The position numbers and the translations under genes are program-made. Below, in pieces: positions 1-10,020 of a stretch of 64,000 bases of DNA; the stretch's first letter is position 1; the number at the start of each line of letters is the position of its first letter. The stretch comes from Cryptomeria japonica (taxonomy: Eukaryota > Streptophyta > Pinopsida > Cupressales > Cupressaceae). The stretch covers positions 61,216,114-61,280,113 of the forward strand of contig NC_081408.1 in assembly GCF_030272615.1 (NCBI RefSeq), in the 5' to 3' direction. The notes below the pieces were generated by a model that saw only the letters and a list, made by a program, of their open reading frames with translations, was not told where the DNA came from and did no database searches.

Positions 1-4
1 ATAT

Positions 5-98
5 CTCTCTCCCTTTGACATCAATGCCAAAAATCTGACATAAACATCAAAGAAAAATTATAAACCACTGAAACACAAGACTAACTACTCCCCCTGAG
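5..98 (-). other. Polypurine tracts of Copia-A
   Basis: The minus strand has CAGGGGGAGTAGT at about 87-99 and CAAAGGGAGAGAG at about 5-17. Repeated GGGGGAG-like tracts just upstream of the 3' LTR are typical of Sireviruses and prime plus-strand DNA synthesis. The left one should abut the 3' LTR, which is outside the window. Confidence 0.5.
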
Positions 99-229
99 TA
101 GTAGCATCACCACATCAAGCTAGAATGAATGACAACTATGATAATGCATATCAGACTGATGCAACCAACATCACTCAGGTATCTACCAAAGGGGTAGAAA
201 CCCCAGCCTGTCTCTCAAATGCTCAAATG

Positions 230-650
230 ATTCTTCAAACCAATCTGACTTCATTTGCTTCCACCTACTTCTTCAGAAAATTATACTTGATAGAAATATC
301 AGATTCTTTGATATGTCAATAGTAGCAGAGTTATTACAATGAATAACTACCGGTTCATTACAATCCTGCTTTATATCCTTCAACATTTGCTTCATCCATA
401 GAACCTATGTACAAATAGTAGCAGCAACAACATACTTAGCTTCAGCAGTAGATAAAGAAGTACATGATTGCTTCTTGCTAATCCATGAAACAAGTTTCAT
501 TTTACAAGAAAGAAAGATTCACTAGATGAACCTATCCAGTTAACTATATCTCTAGCCCAGTCTGCATTTGAACATGCTTAAAGTGCAAAGTCATCATAAA
601 ATAGAAACCATACTGGAAAATCCTTGAAAATATAAGAAAATCCTAGCTAC
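230..650 (-). pseudogene. Copia RNase H remnant (Copia-A)
   Basis: Translated in shifting minus-strand frames, the stretch shows the ordered landmarks of copia RNase H: a DWA-type start, a serine-rich SWISKKQ-like segment, then STAEAKYV followed by a WMKQML-like helix and a HCNN/SAT segment. At least two frame changes and several stops make it non-functional. It would remove RNA from the RNA-DNA hybrid in the parent element. It follows the RT remnant directly, with the palm and thumb of RT missing. The identity rests on motif order, not on an intact frame. Confidence 0.6.
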
Positions 651-654
651 CGAA

Positions 655-944
655 GCAAGTATTCAACATAATCAATTCCTTCCTTCTGAGAATATCCATT
701 GCAAACCAATCAATCCTACTTCCAATACCATCCAATTACATGTGTTGTCCTTTTCTAGTTGATCCAACTCATTTTCCATAGCTTTTGTCCAACATTCATC
801 CTTACAAGTTTCAATAACCGATGTTGATACAATTAAAGAAATTAAGCATACCTCATTAGCTGCCAACCTTATTTTCGTCCAATTATCTGATCTTCTAAAT
901 GATTCAACCTTACATACATAGGATTCTTCTGACTTTCTATTCAT
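655..944 (-). pseudogene. N-terminal copia reverse transcriptase fragment (Copia-A)
   Basis: About 90 codons on the minus strand carry the entry segment of copia RT: a WTKAMENELDQLEKDNT block, which matches the usual W-x-x-AM-x-x-EL-x-x-L-x-x-N-T-W pattern. The frame then degenerates where a W-V-(F/Y)-K segment is expected. The YVDD catalytic region is absent, and the sequence jumps to RNase H remnants below 650, so an internal deletion removed the enzyme core. Upstream lies the integrase C-terminal remnant, as expected for the copia order INT-RT-RH. Confidence 0.7.
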
Positions 945-1079
945 CTACTTTGATCTTCAGTTACTGTTCAATTTTTTGATACTATCAGAGTGACTAGTTC
1001 AATATTTTGTTCTGGTAAAGGTGTTGTCGGTTTAGTTATGACCATTTCCACTACCAGTTCTTGCTCATAAGTTCTGATT

Positions 1080-1310
1080 TGACTTCTATTATGCTCATCC
1101 ACCTTGACATTAGTGCTCTCCACCATTCTCTACAATCTTTTGTTATAACATTTATATGCTTTTCTTTTATTAGAGTGACCAAGAAATATCCCTTCATCAC
1201 ATCTAGGATCAAACTTCCAATTCACTACCTGAGATTCTAAAATACTTAATTGTAGATGTATGACCAAACCATAACTCATAAAGTGACTTCTCGATAAACC
1301 AAACTAGATC
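1080..1310 (-). pseudogene. Copia integrase C-terminal remnant (Copia-A)
   Basis: The minus strand contains KFDPRCDEGIFLGHS followed by a KAYKCYNKR-like string, the conserved GKGK-type C-terminal segment of copia integrases. Stops and a frame change surround it. The HHCC finger and the DDE core are not found between here and the gag at 1560, so most of the integrase is deleted. Confidence 0.65.
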
Positions 1311-1559
1311 CAAGATCCAATAAATATTTGTTGGTTAACCTTCAAAATAACTTCTAAAGATATGAAATAGGCTTTCAGACCACTACCAGGTGCAATGCAA
1401 GATCTATCATCAATTTTCCTCCCACTAAGGGGAATGCCTTAGTTACTGAATGAGTTTCCTGCCAGTGCAGGAACATTCTGCTCTATCGGTTGAGTAACCA
1501 AGGTATATCGTTCAGCCAAATGAACATCTGGGGCAATCAATTTTTCCAGTTGAGCCTCA

Positions 1560-2612
1560 AACATTATAAACAACTTCTTCTCATGGTCCTTCCAAATGTC
1601 ATCAATCTTCTACTTTCCCTTCTCATTAGATTATCACTTCTTGCCAGTAGGTTCTTGCTTCTACAAAATTTAGCAATATGTCGTACTTTGTTGCACTCAT
1701 AGCAAGTAACATTGTTCTTCTGAAATGCCTTACTGTAACCTTGACCATTCCTTGACCTAAATTGATTAGCCATATTTCAAACTTTCCACATACATGACAT
1801 TTCACATTAATTCTATAATATTTTGTCCTATGACCATACTTCTTATAATTTGAACACTAATTGGGAACTACATTATTGTTCTGATTTTCTCTATTTTTAC
1901 AATGCCTTGCCATATGACCAAATTTATTGGAAATAAAGCATCTACCATTAACTTTATGTGCATTCGGTTACCTTACCAGTGACCTCTGGTTCCAATTCAC
2001 CTTTCTATCGGATGTGTTATCCTGATTTGTAGTACTGGAGCTTTCTCCATGCTCAAATCCAAGACCTCTAGTTTCTCTAGTGTCCCTTTGATCTTTCAAT
2101 AATTCATCAAGCTTAGCAGAACTAGCCTTGAACTTATCTTTGTATTCATTTGTAGCATCCAGATCAACTCTTAGGATTGTTACCATTCTTTCCAATTCTT
2201 GTTCATTGTTCTGTTATTGCACCAATTTAGTTCTCAACACATCATTCTCATGTGCCAACCTAATGAATTCCTCAAATCTATCTTTCAGAGATATAGCAAT
2301 ATTTTCTTCATTCTTCTTCTAGTATTCAAACTCCTTAGACATCCTCATTGTTATATCTTGCATTTCATTCTTCGTGACAATATTCTCCTGACTCAGCTTC
2401 CAACATTTTTCCTTAATGGCATCCTTCTCTTCATCATCCTAATTTTGTAAAAGTTCCTTCCTTTTAGCTTGGGCAAATGACAACCTATCCTTCAAAGTAA
2501 AAATGAATTCCTTTTAAGATCTCAACTCATCTTGCAACTTCATGTTCCTCAATCTTTCAACATCACATTCTTCAAGTGCTACTTGAAGTTCCTTCCTTAA
2601 ACTTATCTCCAT
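1560..2612 (-). pseudogene. Gag with coiled coil and four decayed zinc knuckles (Copia-A)
   Basis: Translation can start at the minus-strand ATG at 2612, 68 bases after the primer site. The first ~200 codons are Lys/Glu/Leu-rich coiled coil, closely similar to Copia-D gag (shared phrases such as RMSKE and ASSAKLDELLK). CCHC-like knuckles follow at about 1800-1960 and 1690; the last is CYECNKVRHIAKFC, with the usual Gly replaced by Arg, and two others have lost Cys or His residues. Gag packages the element RNA into particles. Several in-frame stops and at least one frameshift break the frame. The N-terminal 75-codon part (1968-2195) is open. Confidence 0.7.
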
Positions 2613-2719
2613 AGATTCCGGTTACAAGATTTTCCTCAAGCTGTTAGACTTACTCTGAGGCACCGGTCTTTCATACCAATTGTTGGGATCTCTTTTCTTT
2701 TCAGTCTTTTTATTTCCTC

Positions 2720-3140
2720 GCTTTGAACCTATGTCGATGAACCTTTAAACAGTTCAAAAGGTTCAAGGTTCAAAGCACGTTTTAGGTAATTTATTTAGCG
2801 GCCTTTATATTCACTAAAGAAAGCACGTTGTCGTTATGTGTTTTGAACTTTGAACCTGTTAACCTTTTTTGGTTCAAGGTTCAAAAATTCCTTTTACGTG
2901 AGTCACAGCTATGTAATTTTATTTAACGAGCAAGTGTAAATTTGTTTAAGTCAGTATTGAACTTGAACCTTGAACCTTTTGTATTCTCGGTTCAACAGTT
3001 CAAAGTTCAAAGTTCTTTCACTTGTTAGTTATCGTTATTGCTCATTCCTGGTATTGTTTTGAGCTGCTAGTTCACTGTTGTTCTCACTGAATGAACTTGA
3101 ACCATTGAAATCCTTGTGAGATGGTTCAAGGTTCAAAAAT
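2720..3140. repeat. Inverted-repeat cluster of GGTTCAAGGTTCAAA in the B 5' LTR
   Basis: Direct copies lie near 2758, 2871 and 3123. Complementary forms (TTTGAACTTTGAACC, TTGAACCTTGAACC) lie near 2845, 2959 and 3093, so several hairpins of 12-15 bp can form. The same cluster is kept in the right LTR at 29103-29522. The role is unknown; it could be a transcription-factor array or an RNA-structure element. Confidence 0.7.
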
Positions 3141-3440
3141 TTCACTCTAAGTTGATTCTAAGGATTTTGATAACATTGGAGGTAGTGTCGTAAGAAGGAA
3201 TATTCCCAACATCTAATAGTTTAAAATTCTAAATTTAGAAAGTAATCATGAGGACATTAACTATTTGTGTGGAGGTGATGGGCAATTAAGAAAGTGTCAG
3301 GTTTTTAGTCATGTCACTATCACTTCACATGTTTGAATGAATCATTATGAAGTGTGTGCAGATTTCTCTCAATTTTCCTTCTCGTTTTCTTAAAAAGACA
3401 TGTAAATTCATATGCAAACTTGTAAAGGTTATAGCTGTTA

Positions 3441-4891
3441 TAATTGAATGAACTGGAGATGCCAAAGGTAAATTCAGCTCTACTAAGAGGGTTTCATGGA
3501 TCCATGGTGGTAACAGGTGATACAAAGCCAGTTGTTGAAGAAATTCAACCCAGAAGATCAAAAAGGTCCCTGCTGAGTTCCTCAGCAGTCTGAGTGACTT
3601 GGGAAAGAAGCAAGAAGAGGAATAAAGAGCCAAAAATGAGCCAAATTATTGTAGACCTAGATCCAAGTGAGGAAGTTGAAATAATAATGGAGTAACAGGA
3701 ATTGAATGAACCCCCGACACAAGATATGGACACAAGTAAATAACCAGAGGTTGAGCTGAACCCAATGAGCACCCTAACTATTGTCAATTCACCCAGTACT
3801 CAGACAACCCATTTGTCCAAAGAGCCTTCAAGCACTCCATGATGGTTAGAGGCTTCCATTGGGAAGAAACACATTATGGTACCAATCACAATTCTTATGG
3901 AAGATATGGTTAGCATTTATCTTGGAAAAGTGTCCAAGCCAAAGAAACTTAAAACACAAATAATTCTTGAGGTAGATGAGGAAACAAGTCATTGGATAGG
4001 TGAGATAGCTAAACCTATCTTAGGTAGAGACTTAGACAAAGCCACTGAAGATGACTTCACTATGGACAAACTTGATTTGGGGGTTTCTTCATGAGTGGTT
4101 GATGTCAAACACTTGGAATCCTCCACAAAGAGGAGGATTTCTAGAATATGGAAGGATGAAAATGATAAAAAGAGTTGAAGCAAATCATCACTCAGATGTC
4201 TGAATACATTAATGCTATACACCATCCAAGTCCTCAACCCTTGTTACAAGTGGCAGTGTCCTTCGACCCCAAGTCTCCAATGAACCAAAAGATGTTAGAT
4301 CAGGTTCAGAGGAACAAAATGGTGGTGGAGATGTTCTATAAATGGCTTGATCTCATAATACAATAAGGCTCAGACTATATTGTTAGTCTAGTAAAAGTAT
4401 ATGAAGATGTTGTAACTGTAATCAAAGAACTGGAATTTGAAGTTGTTGCCTGGGAGAAGGAAAGGACTAAGTGGGTGGTAGTACTTGGGCAAATGAATGA
4501 TGTCCAAAAATTTGGTGTGATGAAATTCTTGGCTGAGAAACTTGTGGAGAGTTTGGATAACAATGTACTATATGTGTCGAAGAAGAATGTAGAGTGGTGA
4601 AATTCAATCATCAAACAGGGCCACGAGGAATCTACAAGATTGCTGAAAGGATTGATAGATCTAATCGACACAATGCAAAAATATCTTAAGTGAATTGACA
4701 TCCAAATTATGAAACAAGATATTCAGAAAATCGAAGCTACTATAGATATGGTAAAAATATTCCAGGAAAGGATACAGTTCATTAGGGAAACAAAATATTT
4801 GACAACGGATGATTTCTCGAAGGTGGCTAGAATAGAATCAATGCTCATGGTTTGTTCTGATCATCTGGAGGCACACAAGGAAAAGGTATAA
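3441..4891 (+). pseudogene. Coding-like region inside the Gypsy-B LTR, family not recognised
   Basis: Successive open stretches (to 3870, 3876-4094, 4175-4366, 4378-4690, 4709-4891) give a charged, low-complexity N-terminal part with a basic QPRRSKRSLLSS motif, an acidic middle and a Lys/Glu-rich helical C-terminal part. Stops and at least one frameshift separate them. The right LTR keeps the first part more openly (29827-30186, 30259-30528). No clear ATG opens it: the longest frame begins with TTG in both LTRs. The composition (disordered then helical) recalls ORF2 of Copia-D/E and the minus-strand ORF of Gypsy-H, but I see no alignable motif that proves kinship. It may be a captured gene or a relic of an extra element ORF. 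Confidence 0.45.
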
Positions 4892-5901
4892 TAGTAAACA
4901 TGGATAAGGAGGTCTGGAAGCAACATATTGTGCATATTGGACTCCCCTATTTTCAAGTCATCCTCAACTTCTTAGCTGCACATTTGGAGTGACAGGGTTC
5001 TGCAGCAAAGTAGGATAAAATAGTGGCTTCCTCAGCCACGATGGAGTCCTAGTCAACCAAGGGATAAGCTATCAGCCAATATATGGCTGTTGTCTTAGCT
5101 TCTTTTGTTTTTAAGAAAATGGTTTCTTTAACCTGTGGTTAAAGTTACAGTTTGAGTTATGATGTAACAAACTATTAGCCTAGAGGCTATTTATGTTAGA
5201 AGTTAGTTTTATGTAAGGGTCCGAAAAACTGTGATTTGGTAGAACAGTTTTTGATTTCCTTGAATTTCTTTGAACATATATCTCTGGTATTTGAATGAAA
5301 AATGATATTTTGGATGCAATCTTTTAAATCCATGTATTTGATGGATTAGTGATCTCTTTTGGGATATATGTGTTGATACGTGAAATATATCGTTTCATTT
5401 ACCAGTTCACTATGTGTTCTTGAATTCATTGATTTCATTATTTGCAAGTAAATTCATTGTGGATTAAGTGGTACTGGTCCCCCTTGTCCTATGAGGCATG
5501 AGAGAGAATCGACCAGTGTTCATACTGCTATGCGTTTGCTTTGTTTTGAGTTTATAAAATGAATATATGTGGAATTAGGAGTCTATGAGCTCTTCATTTG
5601 AAATAGATCTTCAAAATATTCTTTTAGTTTTGGTTTTGTAAGCATTCTTTTGTGTTGATAAATGAATGTGAAAACATTTCATGGATTCTGGTTAAAAGTG
5701 TATTCATTTCAAAGTTTTCTGCATAAAACTTCATTATAAATCTCACGAGGAGCTGCCCTCTAATGTAGAGGATGAGCCTATAATTGGTTCACCCAACTGT
5801 TGGTTTATTTGTTTTCCTTTCATAAAGGGGTGTGCATGATTCATATTGTAATTCAAAATATAATTTAAAGAAAGGGGCAAATCTGTTAACCAATAGATTT
5901 T

Positions 5902-5920
5902 TTGCGACTCTGCTAGGGAG
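5902..5920 (+). other. Primer-binding site of Gypsy-B
   Basis: TTGCGACTCTGCTAGGGA lies 6 bases after the LTR end. It resembles the TGGCGACTCTGCTGGGGA primer site usual in Tat/Ogre-type gypsy elements (tRNA-Arg type by general knowledge). GACTC and GAGTC arms flank it, forming a small hairpin. Confidence 0.65.
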
Positions 5921-6198
5921 TCGAATTACAAGATTGGTTGCCTAGTTAAAAAGTATTAAGAATTGGATTGCCAGATGTAAAGAATCTTTTGTGTGCCATC
6001 AAAGCTTTGTATTTTAGACAGACTAGAGTCACAAAGATATACTAGTTCCCAAAGGCGGGAGGGGATAGTTGATTCTATTTTTGAAGAGTTACAGAACCTA
6101 TATTTTCAACCCATCTTCTCACTCAGAGACGAGCAAGAAGTAGACCTCCTTTTCCATCTCCTTCACTTCCTGTATCCTCAATTTGTCAGGATCTGACC

Positions 6199-7260
6199 TT
6201 GCATGGTATTGCTTTACCTTGTATAATTAATCTAACTCCTCTTAATATCATCCTCCCTATGGCAGTAAATAATCCTTGGGGAGCTGCAGTAGGTCCACTG
6301 AACTTGGGTTTAAATCTGAATCCCCTACCCAAAGGAGCAAGGGATCACTTACCAAAATTTAGTGGTGATGGGAAGACCACTGTTGATGAGAACTTGAATG
6401 CATTCAATTTTGCATGTGGGATAATAGTTGTTCAACATGAAGATGTTGTTTTGAGGCTATTTGTACAAACACTAACTAGAGTAGCAGCAGATTGGTTCTA
6501 TCACTTGCCCAATAGTGCAATAACAGATTGGCAGGGGCTGAAAACAAGGTTTGAGGAAATATTCAAAGTAGTAGAGGATGAACACTCTCATTTAGCTCAA
6601 TTGGTGTAGTTAAAAAAAGAGATCCTGAAGTCCATGAGGGACTTTGTAGCAAAATTTGATAATATTGTACATACAATTCTAGTCAATCAGAAACCCTTAG
6701 ATGATAATCTAAAATGTTATTTTATAAATTTCATGCCTTCAGAGATAGGTTTTCTGATCTGTGGGAAAAGAGTTGCAACCCTAAGTGATGTCAAAAGACT
6801 TGCAGCTGAGTTGGAGGATGATCTAATCACTACAGGGAAATGGAAAAGAGAAGTACAGATACCCAATTCTCAAGCTTCTACTTCTTCAGACCCTGTGATC
6901 CAAAGATTGATGAATGATGTAATAACTCTTAAAAGAAAATTACCTAAAGCTAGAACATCATACTCATCCCCTTATTAGGACATACCTAGAAGGAATACAA
7001 ATCAGTCTTTGGGGATTGGAAACAAATCTTTACAATTACCCCCTACCCAATAAATATTGGCAATTGAAGCACCACCACCTAAGAGGAGTATGTGTGTTTT
7101 TCATCTTACAGACAAACATGATGGCGGTTCCTATCCTAAAATGGTGTGTTATGCACAACTGATGAATTCTAAAGAGATTTCAAATGAATGGAGTGAAAAG
7201 GAATCTTTAAAGCAACCTGGCGACTCTGAAATCCACTTCCTAGAGTACGAGTTAGATTGA
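6199..7260 (+). pseudogene. Gag of Gypsy-B
   Basis: One reading frame runs through 6199-7260, broken only by in-frame TAG (6607), TAG (6976), TAA (7051) and a final TGA (7258). It contains the gypsy gag core: PKFSGDGKTTVDENLNAF near the start, then WFYHLPNSAITDW and a FEEIF segment, followed by a second helical block ending in a Lys/Arg-rich stretch. I see no clear zinc knuckle. It forms the capsid of the virus-like particle. The same frame carries on, with more stops, towards the protease. The broken TAG codons sit where Gln (CAG) would fit. Confidence 0.75.
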
Positions 7261-8152
7261 GAAAGAGAAGGTGACATTTTGGTTACTTTAGAGTATCCTT
7301 CATGTGTTGTGCTCACAAGAAATCAACAGAGTGTAAAACCGTAGGGCGTTTCTTCATCTTCTGTTATGAATTTTAAAGATAAGGAGATTGTTTCCAGATT
7401 TCATAACAATGACCAAAAGCCTCAAGAGTCCCCATTGGTAAGGTCTATTGAAAAGGAAAGTTTTTTTGACATAGTAGAGTTTTTTAGATCCTCCCAAATT
7501 CAAATTACACCTATCGAGTATCTTAAATTAAATCCCAAATAATTGGATAGACTCATTCGATTTGTAAAAGGAAATAATGTGTTACAAGCTCATGGAACAC
7601 AACAGTCAGTAAATGCCACATAGTCTTCCCACAGTGATGTATCAGCTTATCCTATTGCTCATGAAATGACCCCTGAAATAACTGCCCTCCAAATAGATGA
7701 TACTTTGCCTTTCCTTGAGTCAAAACCTTAGCCTTTTTACATATCATTGTTTATAAATGGTCTTAAATTAAACAATTGTATTATAGATTCAGGTGCATCA
7801 GATAATATAATGCCCTCTATGGTAGCCAAAGCATTAGGGTTATCCTTGATGAAAAATTTTGGTAGATGTTATTCAATAGACTCAACAAATACCCCTATTA
7901 GGTCAAATTAAGGATGCTCAAGTAGTTCTTGCTGCTCACCCGAATAAAAGAATCAAGTTGACTATTCTAATAGCTGATATTCCTGCCAGCTCTGGCATGT
8001 TGATAAGTTGTACATTCTGTAGAGACTTAGGAGGTGAGATAAAAATGGATTGGTCTCAAGCCACAATTCCTCTAGGGAAACAACGAGTTATTTTACAACT
8101 TGATCCTAAGTCTAAATTCATTGTTTTTCCCTCTAATGATCTAAGGGCCTAA
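7261..8152 (+). pseudogene. Aspartic protease region of Gypsy-B
   Basis: The gag frame continues through a spacer with several stops to a retropepsin-like core, CIIDSGASDNIMP, with the catalytic Asp at 7786-7788 in the canonical D-S-G-A form. A frameshift near 7910 moves to the frame of 7958-8152, where an ILIADIPASSGMLI stretch and a downstream GEIKMDW string continue the protease C-terminal half. The protein would cut the gag-pol polyprotein. Stop codons in the spacer and the frameshift make this copy inactive. Confidence 0.7.
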
Positions 8153-8167
8153 TTTTGTATCATGAAT

Positions 8168-8360
8168 GTCAATTCAGAAATTACATGATTTTATCTAATA
8201 CTGAAGTAGCAGGAAGTGTATCATAGCCAAAGGGAGAAGAAAATTTGTGGTTGATGGAGTTTGATGGTAGTTGTGTAGCATCAGGTTCTGGTGCAGGGGT
8301 AGTGTTAATTTCATCTTCTGGTACTCATATCCCTTTTTATTTTAAATTGGGATTTAAGAA
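8168..8360 (+). pseudogene. Archaeal-type RNase H of Gypsy-B, first half (before the Gypsy-C insertion)
   Basis: The frame shows WLMEFDGSCVASGSGAGVVL, the first strand of an RNase H of the extra type found in Tat elements, with its first catalytic Asp. Gypsy-C cuts it after FKLGFK and the second half resumes at 25465. The unusual point is position: this RNase H lies between protease and RT, before RT, whereas in Gypsy-C the equivalent domain follows RT and the first RNase H. Confidence 0.75.
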
Positions 8361-8524
8361 TGTATACACATAAAATTGGCTATGAGCAATTAAATAAATA
8401 TTTTATATTTATTTAATAATTATTCTTCTATTAAATAGTTAATTTGAAAAGATTAATTTATTTAATTCATTTCATGTCTTTCTATTAATTAATATTTTAT
8501 TAATCAATTCATCTATCCTATTCT

Positions 8525-8675
8525 TCTAATTAATTAAATATTAGATATTTAATTATTCCTTCTAACCAAGTTAATTAAATATCTAATATTTAATTATCTT
8601 CTCCAATTAATTAAATATCTAATATTTAATTATCTCCTCCAAACAATTAAATATCTAATATTTAATAGTTATTCT
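8525..8675. repeat. AT-rich palindromic units in the C LTR
   Basis: Units built on TTAATTAAATATCTAATATT and its reverse complement occur about four times in 150 bp. The right LTR repeats them at 24449-24590. They lie in U3, upstream of the TATA box. Confidence 0.7.
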
Positions 8676-9130
8676 CCTATCCCATAGTTTCAAATATTAA
8701 ATAATTCTTAAATTATTTAATCCCCCTTATCCAACTCACCTTCCATCTCCACTTCATCTTCCCTTTGCCAACTCATCAAACATGTGGCTAAGGAAATTAA
8801 TATTTCTTAAATATTAATCATCATTTATCTCCAACTTCCAAATTTAATGAAAATTGGTTACACACACATATTTCATAACCATTTTCTATATTCTCTCCAA
8901 CACCCCCTACATCTTAGAAAGGACTTGAGTCCACTTGTCCTCTCATGCCTAAATTTCCTCCAACCATCCCTAGATTCCCTCAGTCAAGAACCCAGTCAAG
9001 GTGAGATAAGTGACACTTATCTTCTCCTTCCCCCTTTCTCTCAACCTTCATCTTTTCTCATAGTCATCCAAATTCACAGATCTGATCAGGACCATTGATC
9101 TAAGCCACATCATCTCATCCTCTCAAAGTC

Positions 9131-9139
9131 TATAAAATC
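9131..9139 (+). promoter_or_regulatory. TATA box of the Gypsy-C 5' LTR
   Basis: TATAAAATC follows TCTCAAAGTC and precedes a GAGAGAGTGAGAC stretch. It lies 770 bases into the LTR, leaving about 450 bases for R and U5. The copy in the 3' LTR is at 25055. Confidence 0.6.
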
Positions 9140-9584
9140 AAGAGCTTCAGTTGAGAGAGAGTGAGACTTCAAGAGACTGCAAGTGCATTTTGCAAGCCAA
9201 TCTTATGCATTCATGAGTTTTTGAAGTAAATAGCCATTAGCAATTAGCATATAGCAATTTCATATAGCATTATCATATATCATAATCATGTAGTATTGCA
9301 TATCGTAGTATCAGTTAACTACAAGTTATCAGTCTATTCTTCATATGCCATCTTGGAAGCCAACGGTGCATTGTTTGAGAGCACACCATCTGCAACCAGG
9401 AACAATGGAGTTAGGACACAATGGTACATAAGCCATGAAGGTAAAAATAATGTTTTATTTTAATATGTATTTCATGCAGTTTCATTGGTTGAATTTGCAT
9501 TTCTTGTAGTATTTCCATTTGTATTTTGGAAAACTAACTTATTGTAGGTAACATTCTAAGGATGAAATTCAAGCTCACACATTT

Positions 9585-9602
9585 TGGTGCCCACCGTGGG
9601 GC
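9585..9602 (+). other. Primer-binding site of Gypsy-C
   Basis: TGGTGCCCACCGTGGGGC starts three bases after the LTR end CACA. This form is familiar from plant Tat-lineage gypsy elements. I do not assign the tRNA with certainty. Confidence 0.7.
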
Positions 9603-9689
9603 TGGACCTCACATATACCTTTAAAAATCTCACAAAAAGTTAAATCAACACATTTGTAATGCAGATTCATGCATGTGTGAATTCTGACA

Positions 9690-10020
9690 GCGCTTTTGTT
9701 CAACCGGTTAGCACATTTGCATCATAGGTTAGTGCATATGTCATGCAGGTTAATGCTTTTGTCTGAAAAACTACGCATTTGCATCATAGGTTAGTGCATG
9801 TTATGTAGGTTAGTGCTTTTGTCTTAAATTTTGTGCATTCGTATCACAAGTTCATGCATTTGCATCATAGGTTAGCACATATGTAAAAGAAATCGCGCTT
9901 TTGTATCCATAGAGAAACACTTTTGTAGTCTAAGTTAGCGCTTTTGATATGTAGTTTAGTGCTTTTGAATAGAAAGATAGCACACATGTTAGGTTAGTGC
10001 TTCTGTTTATAGAATTGACA
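9690..10020 (+). repeat. TTAGTGCTTTTG motif array in the sense leader of Gypsy-C
   Basis: About ten variants of TTAG(C/T)GC(A/T)TTTG occur, often spaced by GCATCATAGG. The complement of the same motif forms an array at 23600-23850, before the antisense ORF. See the matching finding. Confidence 0.7.

Larger units (their letters stand above)
1..2690 (-). mobile_element. Copia-A: minus-strand Ty1/copia (Sirevirus-like) element, internal region and first 10 bp of its 5' LTR
   Basis: On the minus strand this reads, from 2680 down: a degenerate Met-tRNA-type primer site (ATTGGTAT), a coiled-coil gag with four zinc-knuckle positions, an integrase C-terminal piece, the start of a copia reverse transcriptase, a copia RNase H remnant, then GGGGGAG-type polypurine motifs at about 87-98 and 5-17. 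Gaps between these pieces show that the integrase core and most of RT are deleted. The 3' LTR lies left of the window. The 5' LTR begins at 2681-2690 and resumes at 30681 because Gypsy-B is inserted in it. The gag closely resembles that of Copia-D, so this is probably a decayed copy of the pol-carrying relative of D. Confidence 0.8.
2691..5895 (+). repeat. 5' LTR of Gypsy-B (~3.2 kb)
   Basis: It matches 29074-30680 from TCTTTTCTTTTC to the shared end GGGGCAAATCT-TTAACCA. The right copy lacks the section corresponding to about 4170-5765 here, so the right LTR is about 1.6 kb shorter. The LTR holds a cluster of GGTTCAAGGTTCAAA repeats in both orientations (2720-3140) and a decayed coding-like stretch (about 3441-4891), both unusual for an LTR. 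Confidence 0.75.
8361..9581 (+). repeat. 5' LTR of Gypsy-C
   Basis: It runs from TGTATACAC to CTCACACA. Contents: AT-rich inverted repeats (8525-8675), a TATA box TATAAAATC at 9131, and a short intron-like stretch at about 9440-9546 with AAGGTAAAAAT at one side and TATTGTAGGTAAC at the other. Confidence 0.9.

Noticed and set aside
2720-3140. GGTTCAA motifs as tRNA genes or pol III B boxes
   Set aside because: No A box at proper spacing and no cloverleaf; treated as a hairpin array instead.
8847-9098. 83-codon frame in the Gypsy-C LTR, repeated at 24771-25022
   Set aside because: Conserved only because LTRs are copies; it spans U3 and resembles no protein.
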